Source of the DNA: Hydrogenophaga sp. 2FB
GTDB taxonomy: Bacteria; Pseudomonadota; Gammaproteobacteria; Burkholderiales; Burkholderiaceae_C
Assembly: GCF_005503365.1 (NCBI RefSeq)
Contig: NZ_SCML01000030.1
Coordinates: 1-64,000 of the forward strand
DNA length: 64,000 bases
Direction: 5' to 3'
This document shows positions 19,552 to 28,665 of the stretch, piece after piece. Below the pieces are notes generated by a model. It did no database searches and was not told where the DNA came from. It saw only the letters and a program-made list of their open reading frames with translations. Made by a program: the position numbers and the translations under genes. Every line of letters starts with the position of its first letter. Within the stretch, counting starts at the first letter, position 1.

Positions 19552-20796
19552 ATGAGCCGTCGCCGTGTCGTCGTGACCGGCCTGGGTTGCATCAGCCCCG
19601 TGGGCAACACGGTGGCGGATTCCTGGGCCAACCTCCTGGCCGGACAGTCCGGTATTGATTTCATCACGAGGTTCGACGCATCGAACTTCGCCTGCAAGTT
19701 TGCGGGAGAGGTCAAAGGGTTCAACCTGGATGAGTACCTCACCGCCAAAGAAGCGCGGACGATGGATACCTTCATCCATTTCGGCGTAGCCGCTGCCATG
19801 CAGGCGGTCGCAGACTCGGGGCTTCCCGTGGGCGACCAATTGGGCGACGAGCAGGCAACCCGCATCGGTTGCGTGATCGGCTCCGGCATTGGCGGCTTGC
19901 CGCTGATCGAGGAGACGCACACCGAGTTGACCAATCGGGGGCCGCGGCGCATCACGCCGTTCTTCGTGCCGGCTTCGATCATCAACATGATCTCGGGCCA
20001 TGTGTCGATGAAGTTCGGGTTCAAGGGCCCGAACATCGCCATCGTCACGGCCTGCACCACCGGCCTTCACTGCATTGGTGAGGCGGGTCGCATGATCGAG
20101 TACGGCGATGCCGACGTGATGATCGCGGGGGGCTCCGAAGCCACGGTGTCGCCTCTGGGCATCGGCGGCTTTGCCGCGATGCGCGCCCTGTCGACCCGCA
20201 ACGACGATCCGAAGACGGCATCGCGTCCCTGGGACAAGGACCGGGACGGTTTCGTTCTGGGAGAAGGTGCGGGCGTCATGGTGCTGGAAGAGTACGAACA
20301 CGCCAAGGCACGCGGCGCGAAGATCTACGCAGAGTTGGGTGGCTTTGGCATGAGTGCCGACGCCGGTCACATGACGGCGCCGAACATGGACGGCCCTCGC
20401 CGAGCCATGGTGAGCGCGATGCGCAATGCGGGTGTCAACGCGGACCAGGTGGACTACCTGAACGCGCACGGCACCTCCACGCCGCTGGGTGACATCAACG
20501 AAACGAACGCCATCAAAGCCGCGCTGGGCGACCATGCCAAGAAGATGGTGGTCAGTTCGACGAAATCGATGACGGGCCACTTGCTGGGGGGTGCGGGAGG
20601 CATCGAATCGGTGTTCACCGTGCTGTCGCTCCACCACCAGAAGGTGCCGCCGACCATCAACATCTTCAACCAGGACCCGGAGTGTGATCTGGACTACTGT
20701 GCCAATACCGCACGGGACCTGAAGATCGACGTGGCCGTGAAGAACAATTTCGGCTTCGGCGGGACCAACGGCACGCTGGTGTTCCGGCGCGTCTGA
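19552..20796 (+). CDS. fabF: beta-ketoacyl-ACP synthase II
   Basis: The elongating condensing enzyme, also important for temperature control of unsaturated fatty acids. The 414-residue protein has the Cys-His-His triad C168 ([10 protein letters not shown]), H306 ([11 protein letters not shown]) and H343 ([12 protein letters not shown]). The start [15 protein letters not shown] and end [14 protein letters not shown] are typical. It is the last fab gene of the run; a small membrane protein gene starts 35 bp later and leads to rpoE. Confidence 0.97.
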   Translation: MSRRRVVVTGLGCISPVGNTVADSWANLLAGQSGIDFITRFDASNFACKFAGEVKGFNLDEYLTAKEARTMDTFIHFGVAAAMQAVADSGLPVGDQLGDEQATRIGCVIGSGIGGLPLIEETHTELTNRGPRRITPFFVPASIINMISGHVSMKFGFKGPNIAIVTACTTGLHCIGEAGRMIEYGDADVMIAGGSEATVSPLGIGGFAAMRALSTRNDDPKTASRPWDKDRDGFVLGEGAGVMVLEEYEHAKARGAKIYAELGGFGMSADAGHMTAPNMDGPRRAMVSAMRNAGVNADQVDYLNAHGTSTPLGDINETNAIKAALGDHAKKMVVSSTKSMTGHLLGGAGGIESVFTVLSLHHQKVPPTINIFNQDPECDLDYCANTARDLKIDVAVKNNFGFGGTNGTLVFRRV

Positions 20797-20831
20797 ACGC
20801 ATCGCTGCTCTGATCAACCTTTTCGATTCGC

Positions 20832-21290
20832 ATGACCAGCGCCCCGTCGGTGACATACCCGGTGGGGCGTTGCCGTTTTTACGCGTGGGTGTTGATGGTG
20901 CTGGCCGTGTCGGGTGCTGCGGTGCTTGGCGTGTGGATGGCCGGCGTTGAGCCGCGCCGTGTCTGGCCAGGCTGGTTGGGCGCCGTCGCGTGGTTGCTGT
21001 GGCTGGCCTTCGCCGCGTGGAGCTGGTGGCGCTCGCCGGTGGGGCAGTTGCGATGGGATGTGGCTGCCCCGACGCAAAAGGACGCAAAGCCCGGGGCCTG
21101 GTTGTGGCGCAGCGCGTCGTCTCCCGAAGGGACCCCGTTGCAGCGGGTGGAGAGCATGATCGATCTGCAAAACCATGTCCTGTTGTGTCTCCACAGCGCC
21201 GACGCGCTCACGCGCTGGGTCTGGGTGGAACGGGTTCGTGACCCCGTGCGCTGGCGTGACTTGCGCCGTGCGCTGGTGGCCCATACCTGA
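20832..21290 (+). CDS. hypothetical membrane protein between fabF and rpoE
   Basis: A 152-residue protein not recognised as a named family. Two hydrophobic segments lie at about residues 17-37 (YAWVLMVLAVSGAAVLGVWM) and 47-65, followed by a Trp- and Arg-rich soluble tail of about 85 residues. The topology resembles small inner-membrane proteins with a cytoplasmic tail. It sits 35 bp after fabF and 34 bp before rpoE in the same direction. Its position beside the sigma factor is suggestive of an envelope role, but nothing in the sequence proves it. Confidence 0.7.
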   Translation: MTSAPSVTYPVGRCRFYAWVLMVLAVSGAAVLGVWMAGVEPRRVWPGWLGAVAWLLWLAFAAWSWWRSPVGQLRWDVAAPTQKDAKPGAWLWRSASSPEGTPLQRVESMIDLQNHVLLCLHSADALTRWVWVERVRDPVRWRDLRRALVAHT

Positions 21291-21324
21291 AGACCACAAA
21301 CCCCTGGGTTATATTTCCGCGCGC

Positions 21325-21966
21325 ATGACACCCGAAGACCACACCGCTCCTCAGCCGCCCGACAGCGACGTCATGCTGGTGCAGCGCACGCTCGCGGGGG
21401 AGCAGCGCGCGTTCGAAATGCTGGTCGTGAAGTACCAGCGCCGGGTGGAGCGCCTGATCGGGCGCATGGTGCGCGACGCGGACCTGGTGCAGGACATCGC
21501 CCAGGAAACCTTCATTCGTGCCTACCGCGCACTTGCCCAGTTCCGTGGCGATGCCCAGTTCTACACCTGGCTGTACCGCATTGCGGTCAACACGGCCAAG
21601 AAGCAGCTCCTGGAGCTCAAGCGCGATCCGCTGGTTTTCCAGTCGCAAATGAAATCCGGGGACGACGATGAAACTTCCGCGCCAGAACGCGAACTAAATT
21701 CTGGAGCGGCTGATTCCGAGACGCCCGAGGCGGTATTGGCCAGCAAGGAAATCGCCCAGGCGGTCAATGCCGCCATGGATGCGCTGCCCGAAGAGTTGCG
21801 CATGGCGATCACCCTGCGAGAAATCGAGGGCATGAGCTACGAAGAAATCGCTACCGCACTGGAATGTCCTATCGGCACCGTGCGTTCCCGGATATTCCGG
21901 GCGCGTGAGGCCATTTCGGGGCGCATCAAACCGATGCTCGAGCGCCAGACAGGTAAACGCTGGTAG
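21325..21966 (+). CDS. rpoE: RNA polymerase sigma factor RpoE (sigma-24, ECF)
   Basis: The extracytoplasmic-stress sigma factor. The 213-residue protein has region 2 with LVVKYQRRVERLIGRMV, DLVQDIAQETFIRAYRALAQF and FYTWLYRIAVNTAKK, a charged linker, and region 4 with LPEELRMAITLREIEGMSY and IGTVRSRIFRARE. The ATG at 21325 is preferred; the frame is open further left inside the previous gene without support. It is followed by its anti-sigma factor rseA, rseB and the mucD protease, the standard autoregulated envelope-stress operon. No convincing sigma-E-type promoter was recognised upstream. Confidence 0.94.
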   Translation: MTPEDHTAPQPPDSDVMLVQRTLAGEQRAFEMLVVKYQRRVERLIGRMVRDADLVQDIAQETFIRAYRALAQFRGDAQFYTWLYRIAVNTAKKQLLELKRDPLVFQSQMKSGDDDETSAPERELNSGAADSETPEAVLASKEIAQAVNAAMDALPEELRMAITLREIEGMSYEEIATALECPIGTVRSRIFRAREAISGRIKPMLERQTGKRW

Positions 21967-22036
21967 GAGAGGCAGGGCGCGCCACGCACAATGGCCGCCA
22001 CTGGCCCAGTGAATTTGGGAAGTTCAGGAAGTCATC

Positions 22037-22699
22037 ATGAATGCCGTACAAGTCAGTTTGAATCCTCAGTCTCAGGAAGACGCTGGCAGTCGTTCGCCGG
22101 AGCATGTGTTGTCCGCATTGGTGGACGGCGAGGCCGACGACGAGCAGCTTGCAGCATGGTTTGCGTCGGAAACCGACACTGCGGAAGTGCTTGTGAAATG
22201 GCACAGCTACCAGGTGATCGGTGACGTGCTGCGTGGCGACAGCGCAGCGGCCAGCGTTGCACAAGCGCCCAGCGATTTCCTCTCCGGCGTGCGCGCGCGA
22301 CTCCGATCCGAAGCGATGCCGGTCATGCTGCCCGCAGCACACTCGGTGCCTGCGCGCGAGCCTGCCGCAAACGATGCGGTCTTCCGTTGGCAGCTTGTGG
22401 CGGGCCTGGCTTCGCTGGCGGCGGTGATGGCGATCAGCTGGACGGTCTTGAGTGGTGCGCCTTCGGGTTCTGGCGCCGCCGCCCCGCAACTGGCGGCAGC
22501 GCCTGCCCCTGCCGCCGCGACAGCGTCGTCAGTGCCGCCGTCCACCACGGTGGTGGTGAACACGGGGCAAGGGCCCTTGATCCGAGACGCCCGCCTCGAG
22601 GAACTGTTGGCCGAGCATCGCCAGAATGGCGGTATGTCTGCGCTGCAGATGCCCACGGGATTCATTCGCAGTGCCACCTACGACGCCGCAGGACGTTGA
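22037..22699 (+). CDS. rseA: anti-sigma-E factor RseA (MucA-like)
   Basis: An inner-membrane protein that holds RpoE inactive until proteolysis. The 220-residue protein has the N-terminal RseA domain (EHVLSALVDGEADDEQL, then VKWHSYQVIGDVLRG), one membrane helix at about residues 118-138 (WQLVAGLASLAAVMAISWTV), and an Ala/Pro-rich periplasmic part. Its short C-terminal LEELLAEHRQ...ALQMPTGFIRSATYD block is the conserved end in betaproteobacteria. An AGGAAG ribosome site precedes the ATG. It stands between rpoE and rseB, as expected. Confidence 0.9.
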   Translation: MNAVQVSLNPQSQEDAGSRSPEHVLSALVDGEADDEQLAAWFASETDTAEVLVKWHSYQVIGDVLRGDSAAASVAQAPSDFLSGVRARLRSEAMPVMLPAAHSVPAREPAANDAVFRWQLVAGLASLAAVMAISWTVLSGAPSGSGAAAPQLAAAPAPAAATASSVPPSTTVVVNTGQGPLIRDARLEELLAEHRQNGGMSALQMPTGFIRSATYDAAGR

Positions 22700-22705
22700 G
22701 AATCC

Positions 22706-23800
22706 ATGACGTTTGCCTTGCCCCTGTCCTTTCGCCACTCCGATGTCCGCTCGGCATTGCGGCACCTTCCGTTGCGTGAGCGGCCGGGTATTCGGCGCTG
22801 GAGTGCGGCGGCGCTGGTCGCGCTGGCTTCGGGATTCATGATTCCCGTGCATGGGCAGCAGAGCACCCCCGCAGCAACGGACCAGACACGCAGTGTCAAC
22901 GAGTGGCTCACGCGTTTGCACGAGGCCTCGCAACGGCGCGCCTACGTTGGCACACTGGTGGTATCGGCGGGGGCGGCCATGTCGGCTTCGAAGATCTGGC
23001 ATGTGTGCGACGGCTCGCAGCAGATGGAGCGCATCGACACACTCACGGGGACGCCCCGGACCACGATTCGCCGCAACAAGGAGGTCATCACCTTCGTGCC
23101 CGAATCAAAAACCGCGTTCGTGGAAAAGCGGGAGTCGTTGGGCATGTTCCCGGAGTTTCTCGGCAAGCCCGGCAACCAGATTGCGCAGTTCTACAGCGTG
23201 CGCGAGATCGGTGCGCAGCGGGTGGCGGGCCATCTGGCCGACATGGTGGAACTCCTGCCGCGCGACGATCTCCGTTTTGGTTACCGCATCTGGTCGGAGC
23301 AGCAATCCGGTCTAGTGGTGAAGCTGCAGACCCTCGGTGGACAGGGCGCCGTGCTGGAGCAGGTGGCGTTCTCCGAATTGCAGATGGACGCGCCGGTCAG
23401 CATGGACAAGCTCAAGCGGCTCATGAAAGACACGCGGGGCTACGACGTGCACAAGCCGGTTCTGAAGAAGACGACGGCCGAAGCGGAGGGGTGGCGCTTG
23501 AGCGAGCCCGTCCCGGGCTTCACGCCCATGAGCTGTCACACGCGTGAGGTCGCCGGAGCCGCTGCGCAGAGCCCGGGCACGGCGCCCATGCAATGGGTGT
23601 TCTCCGATGGCCTGGCTTCGGTCTCGCTGTTCGTCGAGCCTTTTGATCCGCAGCGCCACACAGCGGAATCGTCGGCGGTGGTGGGTGCGACGCACTCGGT
23701 CAACCGCCGCGTGGGCGACCATTGGCTGACCGTACTGGGGGAGGTGCCTCCCGCTACCCTGCGCCGTTTTGCCCTGTCGCTGGAGCGAACGCGCCCGTGA
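22706..23800 (+). CDS. rseB: sigma-E regulatory protein RseB (MucB)
   Basis: A periplasmic protein that binds RseA, protects it from site-1 cleavage and senses mislocalised lipoproteins or LPS. The 364-residue protein has a signal-like N terminus (hydrophobic SAAALVALASGFMIPVHG to about residue 50), the MucB/RseB N-terminal lipid-binding domain (RRAYVGTLVVSAG, SKIWHVCDGSQQMERID) and a C-terminal domain (QWVFSDGLASVSLFVEPF, GDHWLTVLGEVP). It starts 6 bp after rseA and belongs to the same operon. Confidence 0.92.
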   Translation: MTFALPLSFRHSDVRSALRHLPLRERPGIRRWSAAALVALASGFMIPVHGQQSTPAATDQTRSVNEWLTRLHEASQRRAYVGTLVVSAGAAMSASKIWHVCDGSQQMERIDTLTGTPRTTIRRNKEVITFVPESKTAFVEKRESLGMFPEFLGKPGNQIAQFYSVREIGAQRVAGHLADMVELLPRDDLRFGYRIWSEQQSGLVVKLQTLGGQGAVLEQVAFSELQMDAPVSMDKLKRLMKDTRGYDVHKPVLKKTTAEAEGWRLSEPVPGFTPMSCHTREVAGAAAQSPGTAPMQWVFSDGLASVSLFVEPFDPQRHTAESSAVVGATHSVNRRVGDHWLTVLGEVPPATLRRFALSLERTRP

Positions 23801-23859
23801 GGGCGTCACGCCAGCGGCGCGCTTGCTTTCCAGCATCTGTATTTGTGTAAAGGATCCAC

Positions 23860-25350
23860 ATGGCGCACATCCGCTCTGTCCGAACCCCGCTGATGGCCTT
23901 GCTGGTCGCTGTCGGCGGTGCTGGCTTCATGCTGCATTCACCCGCCGGGGCCCAGGTCGTGCCGACCGTCCCGCCGGCGGCCAGTGTGCGCGGCTTGCCC
24001 GACTTCACCGATCTGGTGGACGTGGTCGGCCCTTCGGTGGTCAACATCCGCACGCTGGAGCGTGCCAGCCGGGACGGCACTGGCGGTACAAGCCCCGACG
24101 AGCAGATGCTCGAGTTCTTCAAGCGCTTTGGCATCCCGATTCCGCCCGGCATGACACCGCGCAGCCCGCGCCCCGACCGCGCGCCCTCCGAAGAAGCGCA
24201 GCCTCGTGGCGTCGGGTCCGGTTTCATTCTGAGCGCCGACGGCCTCATCATGACCAACGCGCACGTGGTCGAGGGCGCCGACGAACTCATCGTCACCTTG
24301 CCGGACAAGCGCGAATTCAAGGCCAAGCTGGTGGGCGCGGACAAACGCACCGATGTGGCCGTGGTCAAGATTGACGTGACCGGATTGACGGCCGTGAAGA
24401 TCGGCGACATCAATCGCCTGCGGGTGGGCGAGTGGGTCATGGCGATCGGCTCGCCGTTTGGCCTGGAGAACTCCGTGACCGCCGGCATCGTGAGCGCCAA
24501 GCAGCGCGACACCGGCGACTTCCTGCCTTTCATCCAGACCGACGTGGCCATCAATCCGGGCAACTCGGGGGGGCCACTCATCAACATGCGTGGCGAGGTG
24601 GTGGGCATCAACAGCCAGATCTATTCGCGCTCGGGTGGCTTCCAGGGTATTTCGTTCGCGATCCCGATCGATGAAGCGGTGCGCGTGTCGGACCAGCTCC
24701 GCGCCACGGGCCGCGTGACGCGTGGGCGCATCGGCGTGCAGATCGATCAGGTCAGCAAGGACGTGGCCGAGTCGATCGGGCTGGGCCAACCCAAGGGCGC
24801 GCTGGTGCGTGGTGTGGAGCCGAACTCCCCAGCCGCCAAGGCCGGCGTGGAGCCGGGCGACATCATCCTGAAGTTCGATGGCAAGGAGATCGACAAGTCG
24901 ATCGATCTGCCTCGCTTGGTCAGCAACACCAAACCTGGCAACAAGAGCAGCATGACGGTGTTTCGTCGGGGCAGCCAGCGCGAACTGGCGATCACCGTGG
25001 CGGAGCTCGAGCCCGAGCGCTCTGCCGCCCGCACCACGACGCCCGAGCCGCCCAAGGCGCAGTCGAGCAATGTGCTGCAGACATTGGGGTTGAGTCTGGC
25101 TGAGTTGACCGCTGCGGAAAAGAAGGAGCTCAACCTCAAGGGCGGTGTACGCGTTGCGTCGGCCGAAGGCCCGGCCGCCCGTGCGGGTCTGCGCGAGGGC
25201 GACGTGATCGTGGCCATCGCCAACGCCGAGACCGCCAGCGTCAAGGACGTCGAAGCCGCACTGGGCAAAGTCGACAAGACACGCCCCATCAACGTGTTGT
25301 TCCGCCGCGGAGAGTGGGCGCAATATGCGGTGATCCGCGCACCACGCTGA
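23860..25350 (+). CDS. mucD: periplasmic serine endoprotease, DegP/MucD family
   Basis: An HtrA protease that degrades misfolded envelope proteins and moderates the sigma-E response. The 496-residue precursor has a signal peptide to about residue 32 (SPAGAQ). The trypsin-like triad is H135 (TNAHVV), D165 (TDVAVVKID) and S236 (GNSGGP). Two PDZ domains follow: the first begins RGRIGVQIDQV with KAGVEPGDIILKFDG, the second covers about 400-490 with AARAGLREGDVIV. It closes the rpoE-rseA-rseB operon and is followed by an intrinsic terminator. Confidence 0.94.
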   Translation: MAHIRSVRTPLMALLVAVGGAGFMLHSPAGAQVVPTVPPAASVRGLPDFTDLVDVVGPSVVNIRTLERASRDGTGGTSPDEQMLEFFKRFGIPIPPGMTPRSPRPDRAPSEEAQPRGVGSGFILSADGLIMTNAHVVEGADELIVTLPDKREFKAKLVGADKRTDVAVVKIDVTGLTAVKIGDINRLRVGEWVMAIGSPFGLENSVTAGIVSAKQRDTGDFLPFIQTDVAINPGNSGGPLINMRGEVVGINSQIYSRSGGFQGISFAIPIDEAVRVSDQLRATGRVTRGRIGVQIDQVSKDVAESIGLGQPKGALVRGVEPNSPAAKAGVEPGDIILKFDGKEIDKSIDLPRLVSNTKPGNKSSMTVFRRGSQRELAITVAELEPERSAARTTTPEPPKAQSSNVLQTLGLSLAELTAAEKKELNLKGGVRVASAEGPAARAGLREGDVIVAIANAETASVKDVEAALGKVDKTRPINVLFRRGEWAQYAVIRAPR

Positions 25351-25368
25351 GCCGCGTTTTGGGCCAAT

Positions 25369-25402
25369 AACCCCCCGTCTCGATTGGGATTGGGGGTTTT
25401 TT
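25369..25402 (+). terminator. intrinsic terminator after mucD
   Basis: AACCCCC at 25369-25375 pairs with GGGGGTT at 25392-25398 and a run of six Ts ends at 25402. It closes the rpoE-rseA-rseB-mucD operon 19 bp after the last stop. Confidence 0.8.
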
Positions 25403-25598
25403 CATGGGGGTGGCCTATTCGCCACACCGGGTTTTCCTGATCCTCAGGTGGCGATGACCGGTATTTTGTTAGTGATTGCTCACGACCATTGCGGATCTCA
25501 TGACCGAATTCGCTAAAATGGCGCCCATTCTGAACAGATTCCCGTGACGACAAGCTCCTTCAACCCACGATGTGGGAGTGCCCGAAGAAGCCCCCAGG

Positions 25599-25654
25599 TC
25601 ATCCACAGTCGTCTCACAGGTTGTTCAAAAATGCTGTGGATGATCTGTGTATAA
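25599..25654. repeat. cluster of three DnaA-box-like sites with a 10-bp inverted repeat
   Basis: TCATCCACA (25599-25607), TGTGGATGA (25635-25643) and TGTGTATAA (25646-25654) each differ by one base from the DnaA box TTATCCACA or its complement. The first two extend to a perfect inverted repeat, TCATCCACAG with CTGTGGATGA, 25 nt apart. Binding by DnaA is an inference. Confidence 0.45.
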
Positions 25655-25769
25655 CTTGGCTGTTGCTGCGCTGCGACAAGGCAAATGCGGTGGTTCTGTG
25701 GTGTGCATTCCGGGCTTTTTGCCTACAATGAAACCCCAACTATCGCAGTTGCCATTGATTGTTGGTTAC

Positions 25770-25800
25770 GGGCGCGTCAGCAGCTGACGCGCCCTTTTTT
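25770..25800 (+). terminator. perfect intrinsic terminator upstream of lepA
   Basis: GGGCGCGTCAGC at 25770-25781 and GCTGACGCGCCC at 25783-25794 are exact inverted repeats, followed by six Ts at 25795-25800. It lies only 57 bp before lepA, and the preceding coding gene already has its own terminator, so it must serve a short transcript starting in the gap. Confidence 0.85.
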
Positions 25801-25857
25801 ATGGCCGCGCGTTCCTTGTGAACCTGCGGTTTTTCCTGTGTCCGAGCCGTCTTCTTG

Positions 25858-27666
25858 ATGAATCACATCCGCAATTTTTCGATCATCGCGCATATTGACC
25901 ATGGCAAGTCCACGCTCGCTGATCGCATCATCTCTCTGTGCGGTGGCTTGACCGATCGCGAGATGAGCGAGCAGGTACTCGACTCGATGGACATCGAGAA
26001 AGAGCGCGGCATCACCATCAAGGCGCAAACCGCCGCACTGAAGTACAAGGCGCGCGATGGCAAGGTCTACAACCTCAATCTGATCGACACGCCCGGGCAC
26101 GTCGACTTCTCTTATGAGGTGTCGCGCTCGTTGTCTGCTTGCGAAGGTGCCTTGCTCGTGGTGGACGCCAGCCAGGGTGTGGAAGCGCAGACGGTGGCGA
26201 ACTGCTACACCGCGCTCGACCTCGGCGTGGAAGTGGTCCCGGTGCTCAACAAGATGGACCTGCCCAACGCCGATCCAGAGAACGCCAAGAGCGAGATCGA
26301 GGATGTGATCGGCATCGACGCCACCGACGCCATTCCGTGTTCGGCCAAGACCGGCATGGGCGTGGAAGACATTCTGGAAGCGGTGGTCGCGCGTATCCCG
26401 TCGCCCAAGGGCAGTCCCGATGCGCCACTGCGCGCCATGATCGTGGACAGCTGGTACGACGCCTATGTGGGTGTGGTGATGCTGGTGCGCGTGGTGGACG
26501 GCCGCCTGCTCAAGGGCGAGCGCTTCAAGATGATGGCGACCAACACGGTCTACAACGCTGACAACCTGGGCGTCTTCACGCCAGCGAACGAATCCCGTGA
26601 ATCGTTGGAGGCCGGAGAGGTGGGCTTCATCATCGCCGGCATCAAGGAACTGCAAGCGGCCAAGGTGGGTGACACCATCACGCTGGAGAAAAAGCTGCCC
26701 AACAATGCCGGTCCTGCCGCCGAAGCCCTGCCGGGCTTCAAGGAAGTGCAGCCCCAGGTGTTTGCCGGCCTCTATCCCACGGAGGCCAACCAATACGACG
26801 GCCTGCGCGACGCGCTGGAAAAACTCAAACTCAACGACGCCTCGCTGCACTACGAGCCCGAGGTGTCGCAGGCGTTGGGCTTCGGCTTCCGCTGCGGCTT
26901 CCTGGGCTTGTTGCACATGGAGATCGTGCAGGAGCGACTGGAGCGCGAGTTCGACCAGGACCTCATCACCACCGCGCCCAGTGTGGTGTATCAGGTGGTC
27001 AAGCCCGACGGCGAGGTCATGATGGTCGAGAACCCGTCCAAGATGCCCGACCAGGGTCGACTCGAAGAGATCCGCGAGCCCATCGTCACGGTGCATCTCT
27101 ACATGCCGCAGGAGTACGTCGGCGCTGTGATGACGCTGGCCAACCAGAAGCGTGGCTTGCAGCTCAACATGGCCTACCACGGCAAGCAGGTCATGCTGAC
27201 CTACGACATGCCGCTGGGCGAAATCGTGCTCGACTTCTTCGACAAGCTGAAGTCGGTGAGCCGTGGCTACGCGTCCATGGACTACGAATTCAAGGAGTAC
27301 CGCGCATCCGATGTGGTGAAGGTCGACATCCTGCTCAACGGCGAGAAGGTCGACGCCTTGTCCATCATCGTGCACCGCACGCAGTCGCAGTACCGCGGCC
27401 GCGCGGTGGTGGCCAAGATGCGTGAGATCATCAGCCGCCAGATGTTCGATGTGGCCATTCAGGCCGCCATCGGCGGCAACGTGATTGCCCGCGAAACCAT
27501 CAAGGCGCTGCGCAAGAACGTGCTGGCAAAATGCTACGGTGGCGACATTTCGCGCAAACGAAAACTTCTCGAAAAACAGAAAGCAGGCAAGAAGCGCATG
27601 AAACAGATCGGCTCAGTCGAAGTGCCCCAAGAGGCGTTCCTCGCGATTTTGCAGGTGCAGGACTGA
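25858..27666 (+). CDS. lepA: elongation factor 4 (LepA)
   Basis: A translational GTPase that acts on the ribosome during initiation/elongation stress (back-translocation has been proposed). The 602-residue protein has the G1 loop AHIDHGKST at residues 11-19, G3 DTPGH at 77-81 and G4 NKMD at 131-134, then the EF-G-like domains and the LepA-specific C terminus ([20 protein letters not shown]). The ATG at 25858 is preferred over a TTG one codon upstream. Its stop overlaps the ATG of lepB, the partner it has in most proteobacteria. Confidence 0.97.
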   Translation: MNHIRNFSIIAHIDHGKSTLADRIISLCGGLTDREMSEQVLDSMDIEKERGITIKAQTAALKYKARDGKVYNLNLIDTPGHVDFSYEVSRSLSACEGALLVVDASQGVEAQTVANCYTALDLGVEVVPVLNKMDLPNADPENAKSEIEDVIGIDATDAIPCSAKTGMGVEDILEAVVARIPSPKGSPDAPLRAMIVDSWYDAYVGVVMLVRVVDGRLLKGERFKMMATNTVYNADNLGVFTPANESRESLEAGEVGFIIAGIKELQAAKVGDTITLEKKLPNNAGPAAEALPGFKEVQPQVFAGLYPTEANQYDGLRDALEKLKLNDASLHYEPEVSQALGFGFRCGFLGLLHMEIVQERLEREFDQDLITTAPSVVYQVVKPDGEVMMVENPSKMPDQGRLEEIREPIVTVHLYMPQEYVGAVMTLANQKRGLQLNMAYHGKQVMLTYDMPLGEIVLDFFDKLKSVSRGYASMDYEFKEYRASDVVKVDILLNGEKVDALSIIVHRTQSQYRGRAVVAKMREIISRQMFDVAIQAAIGGNVIARETIKALRKNVLAKCYGGDISRKRKLLEKQKAGKKRMKQIGSVEVPQEAFLAILQVQD

Positions 27667-28643
27667 TGCAGGCGGTCATGGGAACGGTCACTGCCGTGAT
27701 CCTGGCGGCGCTGGCCGCTTACGCCGGCGCCTGGTACACCGGCTTGCTCGAAGGCAACTTCGCGGTGCTCCTGATGTTGGCCACCATCGTGACCGCCGTG
27801 TACTGGATCGCCGAAAAACTGGTGTTCCTGCCCCAGCGCCGGCGCGCCGCACAGCAGTTGCTGGAGGAGCACAACGTGCGCAAGGCAGCCCTGCTCAAGC
27901 AAGGCTTCACCCACATTGAAGGTGACGTGGACACGGCCCGCCAGAAACTGCTCGCGCAGCCCTGGTGGCTGGACTGGACCGCGGGTTTGTTTCCGGTGAT
28001 TCTCGCGGTGTTCGTGCTGCGCTCGTTTCTGTACGAACCGTTCAAGATCCCGTCCGGCTCCATGATCCCCACGCTGCGCGTGGGGGACCTCATTCTGGTC
28101 AACAAATTCCACTACGGCGTGCGCCTGCCGGTGTTCAACACCAAGCTGATCGACAACCACAGCCCTCAGCGCGGCGACGTGATGGTGTTTCGCTACCCGC
28201 CACAGCCCAGCCTGGACTACATCAAGCGGGTGATCGGCGTTCCGGGCGACGAGGTGGCCTACCAGAACAAGCAACTCACGGTGAACGGCAAGCCAGTGCC
28301 GCGCGCAGCGCTGCCCGACTTCTTTGACAACGAGAGCATGCGCTACGCGCGCCAGTTCCGCGAAACCATCGGCACGCGCAGCTACAACACCCTCAACGAC
28401 GACGATCGCGCCGCCTTCATCAACCGCACCACCGACTTTCCGTTCCTCGATCACTGCCGCTACTCCGTCGAGGGCGTGACCTGCAAGGTGCCCGCAGGTC
28501 ACTATTTCATGATGGGCGACAATCGCGACAATTCCCTCGATTCACGCTACTGGGGCTTCGTCCCCGAGGCCAACATCGTCGGCAAGGCGTTCTTTGTCTG
28601 GATGAATTTCGGCGACCTTGGTCGAATCGGATCGTTTGAGTAA
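27666..28643 (+). CDS. lepB: signal peptidase I
   Basis: It cleaves signal peptides of exported proteins at the outer face of the inner membrane. The 325-residue protein has two N-terminal membrane segments (about 7-25 and 31-52), a short cytoplasmic loop, a third hydrophobic stretch at 105-121, and the periplasmic catalytic domain. The serine is S132 in IPSGSMIPTL and the lysine K187 in YIKRVIGVPGD, 55 apart as in E. coli S90/K145; box E is GDNRDNSLDSRYWG. The ATG overlaps the lepA stop (TGATG), so coupling is likely. Confidence 0.96.
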   Translation: MQAVMGTVTAVILAALAAYAGAWYTGLLEGNFAVLLMLATIVTAVYWIAEKLVFLPQRRRAAQQLLEEHNVRKAALLKQGFTHIEGDVDTARQKLLAQPWWLDWTAGLFPVILAVFVLRSFLYEPFKIPSGSMIPTLRVGDLILVNKFHYGVRLPVFNTKLIDNHSPQRGDVMVFRYPPQPSLDYIKRVIGVPGDEVAYQNKQLTVNGKPVPRAALPDFFDNESMRYARQFRETIGTRSYNTLNDDDRAAFINRTTDFPFLDHCRYSVEGVTCKVPAGHYFMMGDNRDNSLDSRYWGFVPEANIVGKAFFVWMNFGDLGRIGSFE

Positions 28644-28665
28644 ACCAGCGAGTCTCAGGAGAGTG

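Larger units (their letters stand above)
25514..25800 (+). ncRNA. candidate small RNA ending at the terminator before lepA
   Basis: A possible transcript from the TAAAAT box at 25514-25519 (weak -35 TTGCGG at 25489-25494) or from TACAAT at 25724-25729 would end at the terminator at 25770-25800, giving about 270 or 65 nt. A small hairpin CAACT/AGTTG lies at 25738-25752. It matches no RNA family I recognise: it is not tmRNA, 4.5S or RNase P RNA. Inference only. Confidence 0.3.
25403..25857. other. 455-bp non-coding region before lepA
   Basis: No convincing protein gene is seen on either strand. The stretch contains GCTAAAATGGCG at 25512-25523 (possible -10), three DnaA-box-like 9-mers at 25599-25654 that also form a 10-bp inverted repeat, a second possible -10 (TACAAT, 25724-25729), and a perfect intrinsic terminator at 25770-25800. 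The layout suggests one or two short non-coding transcripts, or a leader of lepA with a strong attenuator. Confidence 0.6.

Noticed and set aside
25599..25654. Possible chromosomal origin
   Set aside because: Only three imperfect boxes, no AT-rich unwinding region and no dnaA, dnaN, gyrB or rpmH nearby; kept only as a DnaA-box-like cluster.
27531..27665. Upstream extension of lepB
   Set aside because: It lies inside lepA in another frame; the TGATG overlap start gives the normal signal peptidase N terminus.
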